From positions 487,001 to 551,000 of the forward strand of contig QVRM01005417.1 in assembly GCA_003439945.1 (NCBI GenBank): a DNA stretch of 64,000 bases, given 5' to 3'. The position numbers and the translations under genes are program-made. Of this stretch, positions 37,831-50,559 are shown one piece after another (position 1 is the first letter of the stretch; each line of letters begins with the position of its first letter). A model generated the notes under the pieces. That model had not been told where the DNA came from. It ran no database searches and saw nothing but the letters and a program-made list of their open reading frames with translations. The stretch comes from Dermanyssus gallinae. Taxonomy: Eukaryota; Arthropoda; Arachnida; Mesostigmata; Dermanyssidae.

Positions 37831-40800
37831 TTTTGTTCTGTACATAATCCCACATGCCCGCATTAGGAATAAATCAAAATGTCAGTATTAAATTATTTTA
37901 TTTGGAATTTAAATCATCCGCTAGTAGATGATAAACCATATCGCTGAGAGTCAGCGGCCATGCTGCCACAAGGACTATTGGGGAAACCCTAGATATCTCA
38001 ACATGTCCGGCCCTCGGTGCATTGAAGATATACCTAACGGTGAGTGCCAAGCCCGTAGGGGACGGAGGATGGTCTAGAATTAAAAAAACAACCTCCCTAA
38101 AGAATGTCTGTAATTCTAGACAAGAGGCCGCGCGAATTCGAGAATGCTGTACATTTAAGACAACGTCACAAAGCGCTAAATGGTTCTTGTGTAAGCTCTT
38201 TGACAGTTAGCTTTCAGTAATGTGTCGTATATTCCTGAACAACAGGTAATGGGTGAGTGGTACACAGTTCACGGTGATTATTTTACCACACCAGGCCGAC
38301 GAATTTGAAGAAGAATAGCAGCTATCTACCGATCTGCCATTTTTATGCGTTAAGCGGTTTTCTTCTGCCATTTTTCTGCGTCCGGTTCCGGCCGCCCGAC
38401 TTGCATTACAGACTTTTGATGAAGGGAAGCATGTCTCGTCGGGCATTTCCAATTAACCACTCGATCAGTGTCATGCTACGCCCGTCAAAAATCGACACGG
38501 CGCGTTCGGCTTACTCAGGGCCTTCGCGAAAGACAAGCGGAGACGCCTCAGCGCGACCGACGGATCGATGCTTGGAAACTCTACTCTGCAAGATATTCCT
38601 CTTGTTCAGCAACCGATTCCAGCTCAAAATTGAGGCCACTTTTTATTATCTACTTAGCCCAGCCGCCTCAGCCCATACGCGGTTTACGTAGTGTGAGTTT
38701 CGGACGCGTCCATTTGTATTTAGGTGCAAACCTTTTTTAATGTTTTACCATCATTTGTACATGGCTGAAAACACATTTTGCCATGAACGACCCTCTTAAG
38801 CCGAAATTCCAACACAGACGTCTCAATCTTTGTTAACCTTGTAAAAAAATCTGTCAAAAATAGTTCCAGTAACGGAAAATGATAATCAATTTCGAACACA
38901 TTTCCATTAACCGTATTGCGGTTTTAAACTGTACTACGGACTGTGCCACATATATTGAAGTAGTATAACAATAATGCTGTTTGCAGGCATCTGAGCATAC
39001 TTACACATAATCGAGACGAAACATCGATTAGAGATGCCTGGCACTGCCTGAATGAAATGCAAACGGCAATAGGCCTCGCTTCTAAAGCCCGCCCAAGAAG
39101 TGCTGTTCACAAAGAGCCATGCCATATGTTTTATACTGCTCTATACGATCACTTGCGGAGCATTCTGAGTGCAGTTCGTAAGCAGCTAAGGAGTTTGAGG
39201 TGAAAATTAGCACTAGACTAAAATATTTCAATCATTCGATATTACAGTTACAGCTAGCAGATACAGCAGACCACCACGACGTTTGTGTACTCAGAGCTAA
39301 AACGTTAAATTCAGCCGCTTCATAGTAACCGCCGAGTCCCTCGAATGCACAACGAATAGATAAAAGACAAGATCTTCGTACGCATCGTATAGCAGTAGTC
39401 AAAGTGGATTGTTTGAATAGGATGGCGCCGACGACGGCCGTATTGACAACGCCATAGTCGCCATAGCTGTAAAGTCCAGTTAGGGGAGTTTACCGATCCC
39501 CAGCACAGCAAGCAGCATACGCAAAAAGCGTCACAGTTACCCCAAAGCGTCTGAATTTGGGTGGCTGGACGTATGTACATCCGCCGTTGGCACTGCGGGC
39601 ATATGCTAGCGTACGGGGTAGGGTCGTTGCATGTCGATGTGGGATGTGTCTCGTGGATGTGTTCACAGCCCACATACAAACGGCTGCCCCCCTCGGAACC
39701 AGTGTCACAGTGATTAGTCAAAGTGATTAGATTAGGAGAGAGAGGGAAGGATGGAGAGAGATAGAGAGAGAGAAAGAGGGAGGGAGGGAGGGAGAGAGAC
39801 AATGTTGAGCTCAAACGGTCAGTCTAGAGCCCGCCGCTCTTGCGTCTGAGCTCCAGGGGAGTCAGGCGGACGTTTAACGGCAATTGACAATTGCGAGCCG
39901 TTGACGCGGCGACGAAACTACAACGACGCCAGGACAACGCCTACAGCATGGCAGCAGAGGCAGTAGTAGCTCAAGCAGGAGCAGCAGCAGTTAGAGCGCC
40001 CAGTGTCAACAGCCAGTGATAGCTGGGCCACAAATGGTAGATATGTAGGCAGAACAAGGAGAATGAAGGAATGAATAAATGAATAGGAGAGAATCACACA
40101 CAGATAAAGACTGTCAGTGTATGCGTGTGCTCTCTGTCTCTCTCCCCCTCTATCTCTCTCTCTCGCTCTCTCTCACTCTGGGCGTCTCTGCATACGTTGC
40201 TGTGTGCTAATACACAGAGTTAAAGAGATAGCAACAGAGGCCAGGGATAAAGAAAGCGCGCCAGAGATAAGGAGAGAGAGAGAGAAAGAGAGAGGGAGGG
40301 AGGGGGGAAGAGGGGGTAGAAAAGTCGAGATAACGAAGGACAGGGAAGCAACGAAAACGAGATGGCACGTGGAGGCTAGAGGGAAGAAGGGGCGCGGGGA
40401 GGGGGGCGTAGAAGCGCTGGAGGATATGCGCAAAGGAAAATCCCACTTCTATTACAGCGAGGTCGCCTTCTGCTTGCCTAGCGGTACTGCCTTTCGGATG
40501 TCGTCTGCGTAGCACGCCGCGGCGCCCGAGCCGGGAGCTTGGAGTCTTTTGGGCCCGGCCCCGGTTCACCCGTTCAGGGGCCCACAGGTCTCACTCAGCG
40601 TGCTCGTCGGACGACAGACAGGCAGGTGCACGACGCCGAGTGGAGTGCATAATTGACAGATAATTGGCACCTGCCGACGAGATCAACGCAACACTGCGCC
40701 TCTCCCATGTCGGCTCAGCTGCTTGTAACCCGCCGTCACGAGAAGCCCTGTGGCGGTCGCTGCAGCCATCGCAGCTGCAGCATTGTCGCTCGCCGCCATT

Positions 40801-41061
40801 CTCGACAAATTCTCACAATCCTCTCTCTTCGTATGCTCGGCTCGAGAAGTTCGAGGCGAAATAGCCTATTTCACCAGCAATGAATAGACCGAGAGACAGA
40901 TAAATCCAGAAGGAGAACCTAGCGTTTTTCGCACATGCATTTTTACACGCTGTACTTCGCTGTACTTACAGCCGCAGCGGCAGCACCAGTATCTGTCCCG
41001 CCGGTATCGAAATTGCGACTCTTGCAAGTGTTAGAGAGTCGGGCAGTCTTTTCCTCCGTAC

Positions 41062-41172
<111 letters not shown>

Positions 41173-41529
41173 GAGGTGTTGTACAACAATATATGATAGG
41201 ATATTTTAAAAGTTAGGTGAGGTGGTGACCGTTTCGGTTTTTACAAGCTGTATACAGGATACACAATTTTTTAGCACTTTTTCTTTCTATTTAAATGAGT
41301 TTAAGCTACACACACGCTTCGATGTTACCCATTACTTTGCTGATAATCGCGGTATTATTAGCGTGCATTTTGCTTTTCAAAAAACTTACAGGAAACGTTT
41401 TATGTGACATTAAATCGCAAGATCTTGAACGGCACTGAATGTCCCGGGTACGCGAGATTACCAACCCGGGACACTTAATTCTCAAAAGCTTAAATATTTT
41501 GCCGGCTGCGGCACCTGACAAGGTGTTTG

Positions 41530-41830
41530 CAAATATCATCGTTCTATATAAAGGTGTGGGGCCGTGGATATCTCTCAAGGAGTGCAGCTGATTATGCTGT
41601 ACTTCAAAAATATCATCCCAAAAAGCAAACGTTTTGTGGCCACTCGTTAAGTGATCCGGCGCCCATGGACATTTTCTGTGGGGTTTTTTTGAAGGGCAAG
41701 GCGCTCATCAATAAGCCCGCTACCATCACTAAAGAAAAAGAAGATTTTCGGCAAAAGATTTAGAAAATAATGCCCAAGTTATGTCAAACACTAATCAAAA
41801 AGAATATTAAAATTATAAAAAACGTATATA
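41530..41830 (+). pseudogene. Tc1/mariner-type transposase, C-terminal scrap
   Basis: The plus-strand frame contains HSLSDPAPMDIFCGVFLKGK followed by ALINKPATITKEKEDFRQKI, a stop, and KIMPKLCQTLIKKN. This parallels RSPDLxPxDFFLWGxLKxxVYxNKPxTIxxLKxxIRxxI...P. An open frame also runs upstream from 41527, but without recognisable motifs. One in-frame stop at 41761 and altered key residues mark it as decayed. It is related in type, though not closely in sequence, to the scrap at 37660. Confidence 0.7.
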
Positions 41831-41854
41831 TGTATATATACTGTATATACGTAC

Positions 41855-41938
<84 letters not shown>

Positions 41939-41939
41939 C

Positions 41940-43079
41940 ACATCAATTCTGATAATAGACAACCACGTGTGCATATTAGTATAGCCTAATAAAACGGACG
42001 GAAATAAACGACCGTTTCGCCTCTCGATGGCTCGGTCACTGTTGCCGTCCTATGAGGTGGTCATGGACCAAGAGACCGAGCATTAAAAGGCGCTCAGTGT
42101 TGAGCTTGCTCTCTCTCCTCCTTCACAAGCGTTTTGAGCTAGAGCGGCGACGTTTCGCTTATGAGCTGTAACTGGCAGAAAACGTTTTCAAACTTTCTAT
42201 GCCGACCACCAATTCAAAGGCAAAATGAGGCGGTCCGACGGACTCAATGAGAGGCAAGTCGAACTCTAGCGTTCTCGGATAACGGACTACGCGAAGAATT
42301 TTGCGATATCGCTTTAATAGTCGTTCGACTGTTCGAGAATTACATTAGTCGTTTGGCGTTTCTAGCGAATACAAGCGAAATATTCAGACAGCCTTAGAGT
42401 CATTCTCAAACTGAAGTGTTTCCTGATCTATTAGCGGCAAAGAGGGCGAGTTCTACATCCTTAGTAAATGCTGCAAGAAAATATGTGTTGAATCATAAGC
42501 TGTTATTTGCCTACTTCCAGGGCCTCTAAACCACCTCGGCCGCACATGATAATTAATACTCAACCAACTACGACTGCTTACAAAATGAATATATGAATAG
42601 ATGGTTGGCTCAACACGAGCTTGGAATGATCATCACAGTGTATCTACTCGAACGTCGCCTAATCCTATTAGGGAGTCGGCTAGACACTTCGACATTGAGT
42701 ACTCACCATATTTGTGCAATATAGCCAGCGTCGTACGCCAGATCGTATATCTGCCCGCATAGCTTGTATACACCATCCAAAGGGGATCTCATGAACTTTT
42801 TCCCGTTCTAACCAATTTCTCTAGAAAACGTTTTGTGGTTGCACGAGGAGTCTCAAGGCTATTACTGGCAGGTGTTCCTTGCTGACCGCCGAAGCCCAAT
42901 TGTTCCAAATTCCCAGTCCCAATTGTTTAACGCCATCAGGTGTCGCACCGTTTGCATAAAGATCGATTGTGAGTCTTCTTTGCAGAGGCGATATAACTTG
43001 ACTCTTTCGCTTTGGATAGAGGCTGCGTAAGCGCGCAGCGAGTACGTTAGTTAACTAATAGGCGCACTTCTTATGCTTC
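41940..43079. other. No gene recognised
   Basis: This is unique-looking sequence. Short frames only. Confidence 0.5.
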
Positions 43080-43093
43080 TGCTATTCACGTAG

Positions 43094-43274
43094 TCAAGCC
43101 CGGTGGCGTGGTGGCTTAAGCCTGCGCCTCGCAACCGGAGGAGACATATAGGTGCGCGGGTTCGAGCCCCACCGTTGCACATTTATATTTATGGGGGTCC
43201 GTCTGTGAAGCAATGTGAAGAACAATTCCGTGGACGTTAAATCTTGGCTGAGGGTCAGCCCGAAAACTTTACTT
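43094..43274 (+). mobile_element. tRNA-derived SINE (family A), full-length copy 3
   Basis: This 181-bp plus-strand copy has a 14-bp target-site duplication TGCTATTCACGTAG at 43080-43093 and 43275-43288. The polymerase III A box is TGGCGTGGTGG (43104-43114) and the B box is GGGTTCGAGCCCC (43158-43170), spaced as in a tRNA. The body follows, ending in the hairpin GGCTGAGGGTCAGCC (43246-43260) and CGAAAACTTTACTT. It shares GAGGGTCAGCCCGAAAACTT with the copy at 55563 rather than with the other two, which hints at two subfamilies. Confidence 0.93.
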
Positions 43275-43288
43275 TGCTATTCACGTAG

Positions 43289-44074
43289 GGTTTCACACAG
43301 CAACTTCGCTTTGCGAAAACTCGCAACTACATTTAGACATAGAGTTATGTGTTCGTGTAGTGGTTTCATACAGCTCAGATGGTGTACACCACCGCTTCGG
43401 ACTATGCAGCTGTCCTTCTTCGAAATATTCCGTCCGTCAAAGAGTTCGCATTTTAAATGACGGCAACCTTAATATTTGCCAATCAGGACCCTGTATTTGT
43501 TTACCAAGGCTTTCTGCGATATTCAGTCTAGGAGTTCTGATTAGCTGTTTAGTCTGAGAGAGAGAGAGAGAGTCCGTGAGAACCAACACGTAACGCTTAG
43601 TTCCGGAAAGTAGCAACAAATTTTATCAAATGCCTTTGTAGTTTCACCGAAAATATGTATGTTATTGTGTTCCGTTATCTTGGCCATGCTTTAGCAGTTT
43701 TATTAAATGGTCACAAAACCTTTTTCGCAAAGCCCGCTTTATATGATGACGTCTTGACGGCTTAACGTGACTCAGTATATAATTGGAGACACCAATAAAG
43801 CGGTTTTCGGGTGTATTGTCTTCGACCGAGAACTTCCTTTCGTCTAGTCAAAACTACCTTCATCCCAAGGCTTCGCTTTAAATTTACCACCAAGGTCACG
43901 TCGGGCAGTGGTGTCGTCGAAAACTCTTGAATGTTTTTACTAGAGTTACTGCTATATTTCACGGTCACTTGAGTCACAAGGGTCGATGTGCTCGAAGACT
44001 TCGGCGCTAGGTCCAACCGTTAGCAGTCCCTTTGCAGGACTCTCCACACATACGGTTCAATACCGCAACCATTA

Positions 44075-44112
<38 letters not shown>

Positions 44113-44936
44113 GACTCCTGCGCGAGAACATAGACGTGGCCAGCTCGAGACTATGAGTGTTTCTGTCTACGTCCATATTAACCTCCATAGTAGTCGGTCA
44201 GTGGCCATAGCAGTGATTGAAGTGTTTTAATGAGGCTACTGCTAAAAACTTGAAATGTCATCTCAAACTCTAAGCGGGTACATGTGTCAACACTGTACAC
44301 GTATCAATAAATGTGATGTTTCCTCAAACAGCACCGAAGTGCGGTCTCGATTGTCAGAGTCATTTAAATGTGTGAATTCACATGATCTCATGTGAAAATT
44401 GACTCACAATTCGGGTTTTGTCTCGTGTTGTGGCCACGACGCGCGACGACTCTAGGGAGTTAGAACCGATTGGGTCTAATCCGATTTGCTGGCGTCAGAT
44501 AACTCTGTTCGTGGGCACTCCAAACGTAAGTTAGAAGCGCTCTCAAATGGGACACCAAAACCAGCTCGCTGCACATTAAGAGTGACGTTTTAACAGCGTT
44601 ACTCTTAATTTAATTTGTTGAGGTTACAATAGCAGGTTGTCTTCTTCAGCATACCTGTTAACACGGTTGTGCAATACGCATATATATAGTCAAAACTAGT
44701 TTCCCGTCAATAGGTTGAAATTGTGTGAACGGGAGAAGTGTTTAGCAACTTCAATTGCTAGTTTCGTATGGAGTGAGACATATTATAGTATGAAATAGAT
44801 AATAGTAATGTTACACATTTTGCATACACACTTTTTACACACATTTTTGTAATGCACATTTTAAATATTTTTTATATACGAGAACTTAAGCATTGTGAAA
44901 TTGCGGTTCCGTGAATAAACCTCAAATTGAAATGAA

Positions 44937-44967
<31 letters not shown>

Positions 44968-46229
44968 TCAATCTTTGGTTCGACCTTGCCCAGTACCAGT
45001 TTAACACTGGCATTTTCAGCGCACCCAGGAAGGTGTAAGCGTTCCTGTGCTCGGCGCCTTCACTACTGCGCCGCGCAGATATATTCCCCGCGCTGATATA
45101 TTCCCCGCGCTAAACGAGAAAAAAAAACTTCTCGACTGGAAAGTCGTTTCATTACATTCCAGGATGAAGTCAAATATGCTCACCGCGTACTGGCTTGCTA
45201 GTTCCGTCCGCATTCCGAAGCTATATAGCCGCTCCGAAATACCGAACGGGGTTTACTAACAAGCGCTCTGCTACTCTCTGCTCATGGAAATGGTTTGGTA
45301 GTGTCCAATGAAGTGCATTTTTGAGAGACTAACTTCGGATCCTGCCTCGAGGTATGGCTACCACTTCGTCGTCTAGCACGACGAAACTGCAAGCAGGCAG
45401 GGAATGCCATTGATTTTGCTAATGCCACGTGGCGTATTAAGGTGGCGTGATGTTGATCAAACGTGCGTGCGTCCTTCGTCACAGCTCCGCCGTAGTCAAA
45501 GTTTCGAAGAGCTGTGACAAAAAGACTAAACAACAAGCAGCGATTTGCACGCCTCCAGAGAGGGTATTTAGCCCCCCCCCCCCCGTTTTACGGCCAGAGA
45601 GGGCTGTAACATTCCAGAGGGATTGTTTCATAGGCGACACCTAACAAGAGAGAGAGAGAACGACAAATTTGCAGTGTAAAGAGGTCCAATTAGCGTTAGC
45701 ATAAACGGTGCCATAGTTTGTGGCCCTAGTTTGGTCACTGCTGCTCGACGTAGTTCGGTCAGCATTGCTGTTGTCAGGTGCTGACTGACTTATTGCATTA
45801 TTGTCTAGCTTCGTCAGAATCAGCACAGTCGACAACGTTTCGGACTAATCACCGGCATGTCATGAGAGAAATCTCACCAGCGGAGCGGGCGAGCGTTTTA
45901 TATATGTTTCACTGCGTCTCATTGCTCCGAGGTGTTCACGCGTGGCATTCCCCGCCAACAGCCTGTGAAGCTTAACCGTGGCAAATTAGTTTGGTCGCGA
46001 CTAACTCCCACTCTGGCATTATTACCCGCGCCGATTTCTGAGTAAAATCGCAAAGATAGGGCTGTTTTGGTGCGTCAAGATACTTTATAATAATAATTAT
46101 TATGATTAGTATCACTATTTGTATTGCTATTCCCGCAAACTAAAGCTAAAGGTCCTGCATTGGTGCTATAGTTGCGCGAATCGCAATATCCGCTCACACT
46201 CGCATATATGTATGTATGTCATCTTACGC
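43289..46229. other. No gene recognised
   Basis: A minus frame at 43762-44016 (84 codons) is unrecognised. (TA)n at 44079-44109 and 44944-44968; a short duplication GATATATTCCCCGCGCT at about 45078 and 45095; C13 at 45572. A doubled CATCTTACGCA at 46220-46241 marks the apparent 5' edge of the R2-like element. Confidence 0.5.
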
Positions 46230-47088
46230 AGACCATCTTACGCACTCCTTAGTGACCTAGATAAAGAGATCATAAAGGTTGTTAAGTCGAAATGGCACGC
46301 ACACAGCACACGGCGGTCTGGACATCCCCTGCCTCCAAACATTCATTCCCAGACTCCGCCTCTCCCGCCTGACAGCACTACAACACTCCACGCACCTTGG
46401 GGTCCAACGGATGCTAACCACCGAGCACTTTAAAAAAGATCTTGCGAAAACAAGACTTCTTTGCGAGCGCTTGGGAACCTCCATTGAGACCGCTACACAA
46501 GAGACCGACTACTGGTCTCAACAACTACACAACACGTTCGATGGGGCACATTTTAAAAAAGCACACGAAACGCCCTTTGTACATTACTGGATTAAGGGTA
46601 TGCCCTACCTATCTGGTAAGGAGTATTTAAACCTACTAAAGCTCAGGATCAACGCACTACCGACGCGTGCCAGATTGGCCAGGGGACGCCCGGGCTACAA
46701 CAAACGTTGTAGGCACGGGTGTCATGCGCCTGAGACGTTGGCTCATGTGGCTCAGATGTGCGATACAACACACAAACAAACCATAAAGAGACATGACGAC
46801 GTCTGTGATCGCGTGGCGCGTCTTCTCCGCGAAAGGGGTCATGAGGTGGTTCGTGAGCGAGTATTCCGTCGACCGGGCGCACCGGGTCTAAAGCCCGACC
46901 TCGTAATAACAACACCTACCGAGCTCTGGGTTTTAGATGCCGAGGTTTGCGGCCCGAACCGGGACCTGGCAAAAGCACGGCAAGACAAGATCGCCAAATA
47001 TGACGTCGAGTTCCTAACAGCGGCGCTCCCCGACCCGCAAAAACCTCGCAGATTCGGATCCGTCACTATCTCTATGAGTGGTGTATAA
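46230..47088 (+). pseudogene. R2-like non-LTR retrotransposon, C-terminal part (zinc knuckle and restriction-like endonuclease)
   Basis: The longest convincing frame in the window is 46279-47088, 269 codons ending in TAA. A short preceding piece in another frame (LSDLDKEIIKVVKSKW, about 46250-46297) aligns with the R2 region just before GGLxIP, so there is a frameshift near 46300; after it come HGGLDIPCLQTFI and RLRLSRL. The knuckle is C144-x3-C148-x7-H156-x4-C161 inside CRHGCHAPETLAHVAQMC. Next is KRHDD (170-174), then the endonuclease core KPDLVITTPTELWVLDAEV with P206-D207-x12-D220, the PD-x12-D pattern of restriction-like endonucleases of R2-type elements. Position and spacing all fit R2, which nicks DNA and reverse-transcribes its own RNA there. 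The RT domain and N terminus are absent (5' truncation). The frame through the C-terminal domains is intact. Confidence 0.92.
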
Positions 47089-47360
47089 GACTCCGAATCT
47101 GCGAGGACGCTCTTGGGGCTCGGCGTCACGAAGAGGAATCTTATGGATCTCACCGTTTTAACTTTGCAAGGAACCTTGAGGATATACCGCTCGCACCGGG
47201 TCCATAAGAGCGGGGGCTACCATCAAGCAAGGACACGGACTACTGACTCTTAACTTCACGTGACACCTTTTTACCACCATTTTTATTAAGGCGAGCACTG
47301 CCGAGTGTGCAAGCGTATTGTAAATGATTAATAAATCATCACAATATTTTCTATATATTA
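47089..47360 (+). mobile_element. 3' untranslated region of the R2-like element
   Basis: About 270 bases run from the stop codon to the end of the repeated tail. The last 70 bases (47288-47358), beginning AAGGCGAGCACTGCCGAGTG and ending AATAAATCATCACAATATTT, recur at 32563-32634. The shorter core TTGTAAATG..TTAATAAATCATCACAATA recurs three times in reverse orientation at 54278-54489. An AATAAA hexamer lies in this core and may be its polyadenylation signal. A/T-rich sequence follows directly. Confidence 0.85.
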
Positions 47361-47474
47361 TAAAAACAGCCAAATGCTTTTAGTAAACCTCGCGAGTTTT
47401 TGACGCAAATTAAAAGAACAATCGACATCTACAGTCTACCCAACCCTATAAATATCCTAACATATGTAATCAAA

Positions 47475-47519
<45 letters not shown>

Positions 47520-47701
47520 GACCTATATTTAGTAGGTGTACCAATATGACACCGGAAGTTTTTAGCAAAATCATGTATCATCAAAACAATGTTTTTATTA
47601 CACAAAAACTGTTGCAACTGTTTTTTTAGCCTATTGCTAGCTATACATGCCTCCCATCTTTTAGGTAAATTTTAGATTCCTCGCCTGACAAAATGTCATC
47701 T

Positions 47702-47758
<57 letters not shown>

Positions 47759-47905
47759 GTATATATTGTTTGTATGTAATTAGTTTCAAATACCTAGCAA
47801 CAATGCTACCAGCAATAGTCGCGAACGGCAACTTGACTGGTAGCCTGCTGGTTTAACCTTCACGTTTAAGCTTTGTTTTGAACAGCAGCACCATGGTATA
47901 CTTAC

Positions 47906-48157
47906 AGATGTCGTCCTGATAGAGGACGGCAATCTTGGTCCAGTTGAGGTAAGACACGAGATCCTTGAGAGAGTTGCCCATCACCTGCGGGTCGGGGTGC
48001 AGGTTGATCGAGAAGTCCTTGACGTCCGTCTCAAGATCGAGTCGTGATTCGATATGGGGAATATCGAGCGAATCAGCCAGCGACTGTATATGTCCGCCGA
48101 CTACCGGATCGGAAGGCCCGAAGATAGTCGCGGCGCCTTGCGCGATCAGCTGGCAGG
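47906..48157 (-). CDS. Kainate-type ionotropic glutamate receptor, amino-terminal-domain exon (downstream of the pair)
   Basis: This is the next coding exon of the same receptor. The acceptor is GATTGTAG and the donor GTAAGT. The 252 bp are CC, 83 codons and one final T. The peptide starts CQLIAQGAATIFGPSDP. It continues with HIQSLADSLDIPHIESR, then KDFSINLHPDPQ, and ends LVSYLNWTKIAVLYQDDI. IFGP, LDIPHI, FSINL-P and the YLNW hydrophobic strand are hallmarks of the LIVBP-like amino-terminal lobe of kainate receptors, which works in subunit assembly outside the cell. The frame is fully open and the phase matches the upstream exon, so the gene looks intact here. The last base T begins a codon completed in the next exon, which I could not find at lower coordinates. 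The intron between the two exons is 4391 bp and holds transposon debris on the opposite strand. Confidence 0.95.
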
Positions 48158-48535
48158 CTACAATCGCAGAAGTTCATTGTCGGTCACCGCACAAAGTAAC
48201 GTGGCAGATAACGTAAGATACACAGTCCCAAACAATACACGGCGATAACAGTCCAACGAACGCAGAACAAATGTGAGGACGAAAACAGCAACAAAGACAG
48301 GTTAGATAAAGCCTTTAAGCTAAACATTTCTACGCTTATATATATATATATATATATACATGATTGATTTATTATTCGCCTGGTATGTATGCCCGAATAC
48401 ACATGTTTTACACCCTTTTATATTAAGGCCGCTTAGAGTGGCAGCGTAATGTTACCTACGCATCCATATCACTAAGGTATCATCCTTCAATACCTTCTGA
48501 GTAATTGCCTTCCTGATCCTTCTGATATATGTATA

Positions 48536-48607
<72 letters not shown>

Positions 48608-48689
48608 CTGAATATGTCCGTTTTGAGCGCTGTGAGTGGTTGTAGGGTTATGATTCTAAAGTATTTGGCGTAAACGCTAATAAAGAACT

Positions 48690-49010
48690 TTATTTTTGGC
48701 GAATTCTCTTCTAAGCGACCATGTCGCGTCTTCGGACCGGCCTTGCATATTCTTCAGATGGAGCAGAATTTTATCGCGAACACGATGGTGTGCTTGGTTT
48801 CTGTCTAGGAAGACTGTTTGTCTCGCAACAGCACATTTTGTGCTCCTATGTTGGGCAAAAACACCAGTGTCACAAATTGTAGTAATTTCACTCTCACTCC
48901 GAAACAAGACTTCTCAGAGACCATGTTCCATTGGAAAACTATTTGTTTTAACGAGCTCTACAATTCTGTATATCGCGCTTCAAATATTCCTGCAACACCC
49001 TGTATATATA
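48690..49010. other. Coding-like stretch in the receptor intron; unrecognised
   Basis: A minus frame of 76 codons (48677-48907) contains FLDRNQAHHRVRDKILLHLK and SLRREFAKNKVL. A plus frame of 120 codons covers the same DNA. The stretch ends near AACACCCTGTATATA, a type of end seen in some repeats. It is probably a transposon remnant, and which strand matters is undecided. Confidence 0.3.
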
Positions 49011-49014
49011 TATG

Positions 49015-49064
49015 GTCGGGTCAAGACTCAGATTTATATATATATATATAAGTCTTAACCCGAC
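49015..49064. repeat. Short inverted repeat around (TA)n
   Basis: GTCGGGTCAAGACT (49015-49028) and AGTCTTAACCCGAC (49051-49064) are complementary at 13 of 14 bases. A 22-base spacer made mostly of TA lies between them, which makes a long hairpin possible. Confidence 0.8.
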
Positions 49065-50559
49065 TACCGTAGTGTATGGATATGTTTTGTGAGTGCTCTG
49101 TGATAAAGGGTAATATTGGGAGGCTGCAGTCTCTGCGACCAACGCAACCACTACCTCTCGACACCTCTGGTCAGCTTAACCGAGCTCCAGATGACTCATG
49201 CGCGACTTCATAGGTAAGAAATTTCCAACTTCGTATTTCCGAACATATAGTGTAGCACTTCGAATGACACCACATACGGCAATCTGAACGCGAATTCAAG
49301 CGACACGGCTTATAATCGGCACAATAACATGTGCATGTAATACTCGCAGAAAAGCTGCCAAAAGAACGAGAATATTTGAGCACGGACTCGAGTCTCACGC
49401 CCGATAGGTAACCCCTTCGCCTCTTACTTAACAGCTTTAATTGATGGCAGTAGCTGACATATAAAAACTAGTCAGCCAACACCGGACTACGCACACACTA
49501 AAATCCAAAGTTCTATGAACTATAGGCCTAAATGCGCGTGATATTTGTCGTAAAGCGCTTGAAGTAGGTTTCACGCCCACTAGAACAAGTAAAGGTACAG
49601 TCCGTCGAGACAAATACCGACCCACTCCTCGAGTTCTTTCCTCTCCCACAACCAAAGGACTTGCAGAGATGTAAGGCCTCGTTCTCAAGGAGAAGCCAAT
49701 CGAAAAACGATACGCGGACCTCATGCAAAGGGAATGGCATTCGCGCACCTATACTGCCAACAACCTCATTAAGGTAAGTATCCTAGGTGACAAGCCTCCA
49801 ACAAGAGCTTTATTGCTATCACGCAGGTCCGACAACCGCTCAGATCACTCTGATCAGGAAAGCCTCAAAGCAGGCATATCCAGGCATGACCCTGGATATA
49901 CGAGTCAAAAGCCAAAAAAGAGGAGAGATTCACAATTCAAAGAAGAGGAACAAACCTGACTATCTTCGCAGCTATCGTGAAATGAGAGAATACGTCCTAT
50001 GCTGACGCCCCACGCGCTCTTAGGAGCAAGGAGAAATTATCGTTGGAATCGACAGCTCAAACAGTCTCACGGGCCAATGCTGTCATGTTCAGTGATATAG
50101 ATGAGTCCATAAACGATATTGTTAAAGGCTTACTAAGGGCGGAGCACCGGAAGTGGCGTTAACCCTGAGCCCTCTAAAGAAAACTCGGGCAGACTTATGC
50201 GTTGCTAAAATACCGCCTAAGAAAACTCAAAGGTTCCTACGACAAAGACATTTTTATCTTGCTTGGCCCGATGCCGAATAGACGAAATCGTGTCAGACTT
50301 ATAATGTTCCCCGTACATGAGTTTTGACCATACGGCCAGGGACTGTACGGCAATTGACCAGCCCAACCTCGATATGCGGTTGACAAAAAGATGTCGCAAA
50401 GAAACCTCCGCAGAACCTCTGTAGTATATGATATTGTGCTTCAAATCTTACTATTCTCCGAGCGCCCCATAGCAGCTTTTTAAACCTGGATCCCACTCTA
50501 GCCACAAGTTGTCTTTAACTACAGGTACAACTAACTAAGGTATTGTGCGCAAGATCATT

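Noticed and set aside
37940..37960. GCTGAGAGTCAGC, similar to the SINE A hairpin
   Set aside because: No other part of the SINE is adjacent, so probably chance.
43094..43175. tRNA gene
   Set aside because: A and B boxes are present, but the segment is the head of a SINE bounded by a target-site duplication.
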